64,000 nucleotides of DNA, taken from assembly GCA_016872915.1 (NCBI GenBank), contig VGYQ01000003.1, positions 1 to 64,000 of the forward strand. The letters run 5' to 3'. The translations under genes were made by a program, and so were the position numbers. Positions 46,969-54,605 of this stretch are shown piece after piece. Every line of letters starts with the position of its first letter. Position 1 is the first letter of the stretch. The notes under the pieces were generated by a model. The model saw only the letters and a list, made by a program, of their open reading frames with translations. It was not told the origin of the DNA and ran no database searches. This DNA is from Planctomycetota bacterium (GTDB taxonomy: Bacteria > Planctomycetota > Phycisphaerae > Phycisphaerales > SM1A02).

Positions 46969-47099
46969 GTCACTACTGTAACGCACCGCGCTCTCTCCAT
47001 ATTGCGATCGCCCCGATGGCGGTTGGGAGGCGGTGCGACCAACCACTTTCTGCGAATAGACTTGGCGGTGCGGCGATGCGTTGCGCCGCTTGGTCTGGA

Positions 47100-47173
<74 letters not shown>

Positions 47174-47201
47174 TTTGTGGGGGTGCGTTTGGGGCGCGCT
47201 G

Positions 47202-47717
47202 TTAATTCGGGGCTTCACCCACAACAGTGACAAGCAACTCACGGCGATCGCTCGGCTTGTCCATCTCCCAAGGACGAACGAGTACAAAGACGAGTCGCGT
47301 CGAGCCCGCCGTACTTGCGGTGAAGTCAAACACGTCGAGCACAGGACCGCCCGGCATCCCATTCGTCTGCGGCTGCGCCTGGCCCTTGCCGCTCGCGGCG
47401 TCGAAGCTCGCTTTCAGAATGGGCGCGAACGACCCTGAGTCCTTCGACAGTTGCCATTCGTAGCCAGTACCACTGCTGCGCTTGAGTTCGACGCGCACCG
47501 TGTCGCCTGCGTTCGCGGTCATCGAAGAGGTCGCATCGAGAAGGATCTCGTCCACTGGACCCGTGGTTGTGCTTGGTGCAACTGCCTCGCGGATACGGCA
47601 GATCATCCTCCGTTGGGGGAGGATGGGCGTTCCACCAGTCACAGTCTTGGGCTGATCTTGACAAGACACGCATGCGATGGAGATGCACACAAGGGCAATG
47701 GTGTGAAGGATTTTCAT
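47202..47717 (-). CDS. Lipoprotein with chagasin-like (I42) protease inhibitor domain
   Basis: The start was chosen at the ATG at 47717, which gives a lipoprotein leader (MKILHTIALVCISIACVSC) and 171 residues. Residues from about 75 match inhibitor I42/chagasin: an LxxNAGDTVRVELKRSSGTGYEWQL loop (GTGYxW) and a later VFVLVRPWE loop (RPW), the two loops that insert into papain-type cysteine proteases. The third loop is modified. It is probably a cell-surface inhibitor or recognition module. Its start codon directly abuts the start codon of the divergent gene. Confidence 0.8.
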   Translation of the reverse strand: MKILHTIALVCISIACVSCQDQPKTVTGGTPILPQRRMICRIREAVAPSTTTGPVDEILLDATSSMTANAGDTVRVELKRSSGTGYEWQLSKDSGSFAPILKASFDAASGKGQAQPQTNGMPGGPVLDVFDFTASTAGSTRLVFVLVRPWEMDKPSDRRELLVTVVGEAPN

Positions 47718-49301
47718 ATGGCGCGAGAGGTTACCGCCAGTACGGTGGCGGGTATCGTCCACCGCGTGAAGAGTGAAGCGGTGAACGCCGCGAGCCAGTG
47801 GTGGACGCCTCGGCGAATCTTCTGGGTCGCCACGATCGGCATCTATCTCAGTTGGTGCCTCGCCACACTCGCGCTGCAGGGAAATCTTGCCCTCGACCAT
47901 GTGGAAATGCTGATGTGGGGGCGGGGCTGGCAGCTTTCGTATTGGAAGCACCCGCCACTTCCCGCATGGCTCGCAGAGGCAGTTTCTGTCGCAACGGGGC
48001 GCGCCATTTGGCCGCAGTTCTTCATCGCACCAGCTCTGGTCGCGATCACCGCGTGGGTTGTCTGGCGCGCGGCGCTCGACCTCGTTGGGCAGTGGCGGGC
48101 ATTGCTCGCTGCGCTCTCGCTGCAAGGCTGCGTGTACTACAACTACGAGAGCGATGTTCTGAACCACAACTTGATTCAGTTGCCCTTCATCGCGGCACTG
48201 ATCTGGGCAGGATGGCATGCGGTCCGCGGATCGGCGCGTGCATGGATCGCGTTCGGTGTCATCTCAGGCATCGCTATCTACGGCAAGCACACGGCCGCGT
48301 TCTCGTCGATCGGTGTGGTGACGTTCTCTCTACTGATCCGCGACTCGCGGCGGCAATGGCTCTCGCGCGGACCTTGGCTTGGGATGCTTGCAGGAACACT
48401 CACCGTGCTGCCGCATCTCTGGGCAATGTGGCGAATCGGCTTCACGCCGCTGCGCACCGCCACACTGGATCACGACGGTGGTTTCCATGAGAGTGTTGCA
48501 GCGGAGCCGTGGTGGGGGCGCATCGCGTTCCCTGCGGAGTTTGTTGCGGCGCAGTTCCTCATGCTCCTTGGCGTCTGGATCATGATGTTCCTGCTGTTTG
48601 CACGGCCTGGCGAGCCGACCATCGAGCATGTCCGCCCACGATCGCAGATGCGACCTGCCGCTTGCTACTACGCCTGGTGCACGGCGTTTCCTGTGATGTT
48701 TGCAGCGGTGCTGTCGGCGATCGTCAACCTGCACATGAACTCGCTCTGGGCGATGGCATGGCTGCCGTTCGCAGGGCTCGCGGTCTTGCTTTGGATTGAA
48801 CGCCCGATTGGCTGGAGTGGCCTGCGGACATTCTGGATCGCGTGGTGTGTACAAGCCATCGGCACGCTCATCTTTGTCGTCGTGAAGATGTCGGCGGGAC
48901 CGCATATCAGCGGGCGGGCACCGAACGTGCTGTTCGACGGCGAAGGCCTTGCTGAGCAAGTCGGCGCACGCTGGGCCGCGCGCTTTCCCGATGCACCGCT
49001 CACGCTGGTGATCGGTCCACATTTCGTCGCTGGCAGCGTCTGTGTGTACCACCCCAGCCACCCAGAACTCATCATTGATGGTGTGCCGATCCGATCGCCG
49101 TGGATCGATACGAAGCGGATCGGGCGGGAGGGTGCCGTGCTTGTCTGGGATGGTGGTTCCGACCCGCCGTGGGTGGATCAGTTCGGCGCACACAGTGTGG
49201 TCGAACGCTTCGATCTGCCGCTGCGAACCACTGCAGCGCTGCCGCCGCGGCGCATGGCGATTGCTTTCATCTCTCCCCAACCGTCCAAGCAAGAGCCTTG
49301 A
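47718..49301 (+). CDS. GT39/PMT-type membrane glycosyltransferase
   Basis: The frame is open from 47451; the chosen ATG at 47718 gives 527 residues. After a short N-terminus, a polytopic membrane protein with about ten helices follows. The first extracellular loop holds the family motif LDHVEMLMWGRGWQLSYWKHPPLPAW (an acidic residue in place of DE, and the KHPP site near residue 75), as in ArnT/PMT-like enzymes of family GT39. It uses polyprenyl-phosphate sugars as donors. The acceptor is unknown. A soluble domain of about 120 residues lies at the C-terminus. GTG at 47703 is an alternative start. Confidence 0.82.
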   Translation: MAREVTASTVAGIVHRVKSEAVNAASQWWTPRRIFWVATIGIYLSWCLATLALQGNLALDHVEMLMWGRGWQLSYWKHPPLPAWLAEAVSVATGRAIWPQFFIAPALVAITAWVVWRAALDLVGQWRALLAALSLQGCVYYNYESDVLNHNLIQLPFIAALIWAGWHAVRGSARAWIAFGVISGIAIYGKHTAAFSSIGVVTFSLLIRDSRRQWLSRGPWLGMLAGTLTVLPHLWAMWRIGFTPLRTATLDHDGGFHESVAAEPWWGRIAFPAEFVAAQFLMLLGVWIMMFLLFARPGEPTIEHVRPRSQMRPAACYYAWCTAFPVMFAAVLSAIVNLHMNSLWAMAWLPFAGLAVLLWIERPIGWSGLRTFWIAWCVQAIGTLIFVVVKMSAGPHISGRAPNVLFDGEGLAEQVGARWAARFPDAPLTLVIGPHFVAGSVCVYHPSHPELIIDGVPIRSPWIDTKRIGREGAVLVWDGGSDPPWVDQFGAHSVVERFDLPLRTTAALPPRRMAIAFISPQPSKQEP

Positions 49302-49326
49302 CGATCGCGGGCACGCCCAACGGCCA

Positions 49327-51495
49327 TCAGGAGATATTCAGCCCGCTGAGATATCGCTTGAGTTCCTCATTCAGCTGTTGCAGTTGGCGCTTCCATTCGG
49401 TCGAAGATTTCTCCAGTTCGGCGAGGCGATTCTCCTGCTCGTCAAACTTGGCGAGATAGCGCCGGTAAAGTTCGGTTCCCTTCTCGATGGAACCCATGTT
49501 CTGTCGGACGCGCTCTTGGTCGGATGCGATCGACTGGCGCTCCGCTGCGTCGCTTTCCAACTTGCGCTGTACATCAGCGATCGCTGACTGCATGGCTGCG
49601 ACCTTGCGGACAGCCTCGACGACAGCCGATGACGCCTTGCCGCTGCTGGCATGGGCGAGCAGGTCGGGGAGGCTGTACCCGGTTGCAGCGAAGCGCTGGC
49701 GCGTGGTGACTTCCTGGACCACACTCAGCGACGCAGTCTTGTCCGCGGCAATCTCCAACTCGAATCGGTACACCTGCGCAGTTTCGGATGCAGGCTTCTT
49801 TGGCTCGATCAGATCCCAACCCGCCGACTTCGGCGACTCGACAAGCAGTGTGCGCCCACGCGTCGCATCTTTGTTCTTGAATGCATAGGTCACCGAATTG
49901 CGGACCTTCTGCGTCTCTTCAATGGAGCCATCCACGATTCGCACAGAAACGATTGCCGTCGTTGAGTCGTTCGTGACCGCACACGCCACATCAAGATCGA
50001 CCGCGTAGGCAAGCAGCCGCTTGTCACCTGCCCCCATGAATGCGATCTGCGCGTCCCCGGCGTAGGCGTTTCCATCAAAGACTGCGATCGGTCCTGGGAT
50101 CAGTTGCTGCCCACTGGAGTTCGAGAGCTCGACGCCGCGCATGGGATGGTCGATCCCGTCCGACGCGCTGAAGATGCTGATGCGGCGCGCCTGGACGTCA
50201 CTCGAAATGATCGGGAGCATGGCTGACTGTTGGCGTGCGATCGAAACAGGATTCCGCAGCGTGTATTGGAAGGACTCACCGACCGAACCGCCTTCCGCCT
50301 GCGCAGTCGCCGCCATCTTCCATGAGAGTTCTTCATTGCCCTCGGTGCCGCCGAACACACCGGCCGCGTCCGACGCCACCGCGCGCGGAAGGGGTGCCGA
50401 AGCAACTGCAGGTGCTGGTGTTCGCTCGCGTCCCATCTCCCCTCCGCCGCCACCTCCCGCCTTCCGCTTTGCAGCGACGCTCAATTCTCGCTGTGCCTCG
50501 AAGGCTGCACTGTCGCCGTAGACCCGTGGCGCTGCACCGGCCACCATCGGTACGGGCACTTTGGGGCGCTCGATATGCATGGCTTGTGAGAGGTTCATCT
50601 CGAAACTGACGGGCTGGCTGGCGACGAGGGACAGCCGCACATCACTCCAGTCGTCGTCGGTGGAGTTTTCGACAATGGCCCAGCCAAAGAGCAGCGACGG
50701 ATCCTTCGGCTTCTCCGCGCTCGGCAGCACCAATCTGTAACTGGTCTTCCATACGGGCATTTCGCCCACATAAGCGATCCGCACGGTGCGACTGCCTTGT
50801 CCTGCGAAGGAGATCGACACGCTCTTGAATCGATCGGTTGTGTGTGCGGCGAGTGCAGCAAGCGCCTTCCCGAGTTCGGCGTTCAGCCCCGCATCCTGCA
50901 ACTGCACGGATCCGACGGTCGTCAGGTTCACCGATCGGATGCCGCTATCGGTGAGCACATTGATATACGGCACCGCGATGGGTTCCTTCGACTCGCCGAC
51001 GGCTTGCTCGCGCGTCTCACTGCCGAGGATCGTGCCCGAGATGGGACCGTCATCACTGCTCACGGTGATCCGAGTGCCACGCAAACGACCAAGCAGGTCG
51101 GCGAGCGATGGATTCCCCGACAGGTCGATGCCGAAACTCGCAAGTTGCCGCGTCAGTGGTTCATTGGATTCGTATGACACACCCCTCAGTGCCTGCTGCT
51201 CATCCAGAATGACCATCGATTTGAGAAGGTCGTTGATGCCGTCCTGCGCGAAGCGCAAAGACACCGTGTCGCCTGCGGCAATGGGACCCTGCCGCTCAAA
51301 GGACCCAACACCGCTGCGGTACAGCGTGACGCCAGTGATCGGCATACGCGGTGATCCGCCGACGCCCGTCACCGCCTGTGCCGATGCCATCGATGCGATA
51401 CTCGCTGCAAGAAGCAATGCGAGAGATGGCACCATGCCAAAGGCAGGGCGCTTTGATACGGGGTTCCATGTGTTCTCCCATGGCTGCGTCTTCAT
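49327..51495 (-). CDS. Exported DUF4139-family protein with C-terminal coiled coil
   Basis: The start was set at 51495 (MKTQPWENTW...MVPSLALLLAASIASMASAQ), giving 722 residues with a leader; the ATG at 51435 is an alternative. Residues 50-110 read VTLYRSGVGSFERQGPI... DLLKSMVILD, as in the N-terminal domain of DUF4139/mucoidy-inhibitor-like proteins. The DUF4139 core lies at about 200-560. The last 110 residues form a coiled coil (RKVAAMQSAIADVQRKLESDAAERQ...). The role is unknown. It is third in an operon after a membrane protein and a BNR protein. Confidence 0.75.
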   Translation of the reverse strand: MKTQPWENTWNPVSKRPAFGMVPSLALLLAASIASMASAQAVTGVGGSPRMPITGVTLYRSGVGSFERQGPIAAGDTVSLRFAQDGINDLLKSMVILDEQQALRGVSYESNEPLTRQLASFGIDLSGNPSLADLLGRLRGTRITVSSDDGPISGTILGSETREQAVGESKEPIAVPYINVLTDSGIRSVNLTTVGSVQLQDAGLNAELGKALAALAAHTTDRFKSVSISFAGQGSRTVRIAYVGEMPVWKTSYRLVLPSAEKPKDPSLLFGWAIVENSTDDDWSDVRLSLVASQPVSFEMNLSQAMHIERPKVPVPMVAGAAPRVYGDSAAFEAQRELSVAAKRKAGGGGGGEMGRERTPAPAVASAPLPRAVASDAAGVFGGTEGNEELSWKMAATAQAEGGSVGESFQYTLRNPVSIARQQSAMLPIISSDVQARRISIFSASDGIDHPMRGVELSNSSGQQLIPGPIAVFDGNAYAGDAQIAFMGAGDKRLLAYAVDLDVACAVTNDSTTAIVSVRIVDGSIEETQKVRNSVTYAFKNKDATRGRTLLVESPKSAGWDLIEPKKPASETAQVYRFELEIAADKTASLSVVQEVTTRQRFAATGYSLPDLLAHASSGKASSAVVEAVRKVAAMQSAIADVQRKLESDAAERQSIASDQERVRQNMGSIEKGTELYRRYLAKFDEQENRLAELEKSSTEWKRQLQQLNEELKRYLSGLNIS

Positions 51496-51496
51496 G

Positions 51497-52159
51497 TCAG
51501 TGTGCTCCTCGTCCGTTGTGTGGCTGGTCTTTCGCCGCAACGCTTACCGCGTGGCTTTCATTGCAGCATGAGTTTGGAAAGAGTGCAATCCAAGCGAAAA
51601 CTGCAAGCAGGAGCGGATCAACCAGTGCATCCCAAAGATTGGTCGACTCTAGAATTCCGCACGAGTAGCCGGCCAGCCCAGCGGTGACGACGAGTGCCCA
51701 GCGCGGGCACCACCGACCAGCCATCGCGGCAGCACCAGCCACGACTGCGAGCAACAGCAGGAGCGACTCCGGTTGCCACCCAAGCCAGTAGGCATCGCGC
51801 TGCATGCGGGGGATGGGCAGCACCAGCGGACCGTAGAGAGGCAGGGCAACGAGCAACACGAGCGCCACGCGCCAGACACGCGCTGGTCGGTTGGGCAGTG
51901 CGCTCGGTGCGATCACGTACAGCGCAAGGATGACCAGCGTGGTGATGCTCAAGTCGCCCCAGAGTCCGCGCAGATGACCTGCGAGTGTGATGCCACCGAG
52001 CGGTACGAACAGCACCACGATCATCGGCAGCCACGACTCCGGGCCGAGCGGCTTCAGTACGCGCTTCGTGAAACGTTCACGGACGAAACGACCGAGCGCA
52101 GCGACGACAAGCGCCTGTCCCACGAATCCGATCCATGTGCTCAGCGGCCACGCGCTCAT
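51497..52159 (-). CDS. Polytopic membrane protein of unknown function
   Basis: A protein of 220 residues with six or seven helices (STWIGFVGQALVVAALGRFV, WLPMIVVLFVPLGGITLAGHL, WRVALVLLVALPLYGPLVL, SLLLLLAVVAGAAAMAG). The C-terminus is short and His/Gly-rich. No family recognised. It overlaps the BNR gene by 4 nt and ends one base before the DUF4139 gene starts, so the three form an operon. Confidence 0.7.
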   Translation of the reverse strand: MSAWPLSTWIGFVGQALVVAALGRFVRERFTKRVLKPLGPESWLPMIVVLFVPLGGITLAGHLRGLWGDLSITTLVILALYVIAPSALPNRPARVWRVALVLLVALPLYGPLVLPIPRMQRDAYWLGWQPESLLLLLAVVAGAAAMAGRWCPRWALVVTAGLAGYSCGILESTNLWDALVDPLLLAVFAWIALFPNSCCNESHAVSVAAKDQPHNGRGAH

Positions 52160-53316
52160 GGAGCGCCTCCGATCGCGGGCGCAGTCGATCCGTCATCTCG
52201 GAGCCAACCGCGACCAAATGAGCAAAGGCGGATCCCTTGTCGCCGCCAGGTGTAGGTCAGATGAATGACGCCATCCGCCGACTCTGCAAGACACGGGTAG
52301 GAAAACTCGCCGCTGTCATCGCGTTCGATCACACGCGACGAAGCCCAGGTCGTGCCATCGTCGTCCGATGTAAAGAGTTGCAGCGTGCCGCGACCGCCGC
52401 GCGTTGGATTCGCTGCGAGCAGCAGTGTTCCATCACAGAGCCGCAGCAACGCAACGGACGCATCAGGGTTCGGGATGTCGAGCGCGGCCTGCATCGACCA
52501 GGTGGCCCCGCCATCCGTCGACCGATTGACGCCAATGAAAGGAGTACTGCGGCTGGCTGACCGAAGAAGCGCAATCGCCGCTCGAGGCGAGAGCGCAGCC
52601 ACGGCAGGCTGCAGCCATCCGCCCTCGTACTTCTGCATGCGTTCCGCAGAACCCACCGCACCATCGGCGCGCAGGTGCAGGAAGAGCGCGTGCTTTTCGA
52701 TGAACTCGTGGTAGGCCGGCAGTCCCCACGTGCCGTTCGCCATGGCGACGGGTTGTGTGCGAACGAGTGTGCTCAAGTTGAAGAACGGCGAAACCACCAG
52801 ACGCCGTGCCGATTGCCACGTCACGCCGCCATCCGAGGACACGAGGTGATTGATCGCGCTACCCGACCAGCCGCCGTAACTGACGCTCACGACATGCATG
52901 TTCACGAGTCCCTGTGCGTCCACCCACACCACCGGATTCCCAAGTGAACGGATGACCCGCTGCACCATTCCCTGGAGTTGCTCGCGCGTCAGTGATGTCC
53001 AGGTGGCCTCGACCGTGCCCGCGCGCACGCGCGCCATCTCAATACCGACGTCTGACGCACCTTCACGCGCGCCAGCAAACCATGCCACAAGCAGCGCTCC
53101 ATCCGGCAGCGTCGTGACCGATGACGCGTGCGCCGAGGGCGTTGGACGCGGCAGATCCATTGACGCAGAGTGAAGGCTCTCCGCGGTCGGAGACGCCCGC
53201 GGCGGCATGAAGACAAAGCGCACATCGGTCGGGCGCGGCGCCTGAATGAATGCCGCAAGCCATGCGAGCACAAAGATGATGACCGCCAGAACGCGAAAGG
53301 GGATGAGCGCGCGCAT
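52156..53316 (-). CDS. Exported BNR-repeat (sialidase-like) protein
   Basis: The start was set at the ATG at 53316, giving a leader (MRALIPFRVLAVIIFVLAWLAAFI) and 386 residues. Asp-box repeats of the S-x-D-x-G-x-T-W type are present: SSDGGVTWQ, STDGGATWS and TSDDDGTTWA; blades such as LPDGALLVAWFAGAREGASDVGI fill a six-bladed propeller. It matches the BNR_2 neuraminidase-like group. No certain Arg triad can be assigned without a model, so activity is uncertain. Confidence 0.82.
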   Translation of the reverse strand: MRALIPFRVLAVIIFVLAWLAAFIQAPRPTDVRFVFMPPRASPTAESLHSASMDLPRPTPSAHASSVTTLPDGALLVAWFAGAREGASDVGIEMARVRAGTVEATWTSLTREQLQGMVQRVIRSLGNPVVWVDAQGLVNMHVVSVSYGGWSGSAINHLVSSDGGVTWQSARRLVVSPFFNLSTLVRTQPVAMANGTWGLPAYHEFIEKHALFLHLRADGAVGSAERMQKYEGGWLQPAVAALSPRAAIALLRSASRSTPFIGVNRSTDGGATWSMQAALDIPNPDASVALLRLCDGTLLLAANPTRGGRGTLQLFTSDDDGTTWASSRVIERDDSGEFSYPCLAESADGVIHLTYTWRRQGIRLCSFGRGWLRDDGSTAPAIGGAP

Positions 53317-53369
53317 GCAGACGCCGTGAGGGCAGGGCGAGCGTAGCATCGCCCGCCGCAAGGACGCGC

Positions 53370-54605
53370 ATGGACATCCATCTTCAAAGGCTGGTGGATC
53401 GATGGGTGGGCGTACCGCTGTGCGGTGCGCTCTCGGCATGGCACGCGGCGCAGCGTGCACTCGGTGTCGTTCCACTGCCCGATGATCGACCGCTGCTTCG
53501 GCGGGTCCTCGTCATCTTGCTCAGCGAAATGGGAAGTTTGGTGTTGGCCGAGCCGATGTTCCGTCGACTTCGTGAGCGACACCCCGGCGTGGAAATCCAT
53601 GCGATGGTGTTTCGGAAGAACAGGTCGGTGCTCGACCTGCTTCGTGTGGTGGATCCCGCGCATGTGATCACGCTGCGCGATGGCTCGCCTGCACAGTTGG
53701 CGGGGGACTTGCTGCGCGCGGTCGGCATCATGCGATCGGAACGCTTCGATGCGGTCGTGGACTGCGAACTCTTCGCGCGCATCAGCGCGATCCTCAGCGG
53801 CGTTTCGGGTGCACGCCACCGCGCTGGATTTCACCGAGCAACGCAGGAGGGGCTCTACCGCGGATCGTTCATGACCGCGCCCGTGCCATACAACCCGTAT
53901 CGACATTTGTCGCATCAACTCATCGCACTCGTCGAGGCGATCGGCACACCGACTACACCGCCAAGCAAGAACGCGCCGATTGCCGAGCGATTCACGCCGC
54001 CCGTCTTCGAGCCGGAGACAGGAGAGGTGGAACGAGAAGTCTCCCAACTGCATCGTGACCATCCCGCGTGCGAGGGGCGATCGCTCGTGCTTCTCTATCC
54101 AAGCGGAGGTCTCTTGCCGATTCGGGCGTGGCCACTTGACCACTATGCATCGGTCGCGCGCGCACTGCTCGCCGACGGCCATGCGGTCGGGATCATCGGC
54201 ATGCCGGAGGATCGTCCGCTGGCCGATGATCTCCGCCGCGCCTGCGACTTCCTCCCAGCGATCGTCAACCTTGCCGGCGAAACCCGTTCGGTTCGCCATC
54301 TGATGTGCCTCTTTCACCGCGCGAAACTTTTGATCACAAACGACGGTGGCCCCGTCCAGTTTGCCGCGATGACGCCCATCCACGCGCTTGTGATGTACGG
54401 CCCTGAAACGCCGCTGCTGTACTCAAGTTGGAGCCCGCGTATGCGCGCATTCTGGCAGCCGATTGCATGCTCACCCTGCGTGACCGCGTACAACCATCGC
54501 AACTCGCCCTGTGATGGCGACAACCAATGTCTCAAGCGCATCGCACCCGATGCGGTCCTCGCCGCAGCGCGTGAAGCGCTCGCTGCCGCTTCGCAAAGCG
54601 CATGA
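53370..54605 (+). CDS. Glycosyltransferase family 9 (heptosyltransferase-like)
   Basis: A protein of 411 residues. GT9 pattern: VLVILLSEMGSLVLAEPMFRRLRERHPGVEIHAMVF near residue 45, ARHRAGFHRATQ, then the C-terminal donor domain with LLYPSGGLLPIRAWPLDHYASVARALLADGHAVGIIGMPEDRPL near residue 245 and LICNDGGPVQFA-like ITNDGGPVQFAAMTPIHALVMYGPETP near 330. It probably adds a sugar to a cell-surface glycan. It is followed by a 4-nt overlap with the GtrA fusion gene and is divergent from the BNR operon with a 53-bp gap. Confidence 0.88.
   Translation: MDIHLQRLVDRWVGVPLCGALSAWHAAQRALGVVPLPDDRPLLRRVLVILLSEMGSLVLAEPMFRRLRERHPGVEIHAMVFRKNRSVLDLLRVVDPAHVITLRDGSPAQLAGDLLRAVGIMRSERFDAVVDCELFARISAILSGVSGARHRAGFHRATQEGLYRGSFMTAPVPYNPYRHLSHQLIALVEAIGTPTTPPSKNAPIAERFTPPVFEPETGEVEREVSQLHRDHPACEGRSLVLLYPSGGLLPIRAWPLDHYASVARALLADGHAVGIIGMPEDRPLADDLRRACDFLPAIVNLAGETRSVRHLMCLFHRAKLLITNDGGPVQFAAMTPIHALVMYGPETPLLYSSWSPRMRAFWQPIACSPCVTAYNHRNSPCDGDNQCLKRIAPDAVLAAAREALAAASQSA

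Noticed and set aside
47202-48218. Longer form of the chagasin-like protein starting at 48218
   Set aside because: The extra N-terminus is antisense to the GT39 gene. The ATG at 47717 gives a proper lipoprotein leader.
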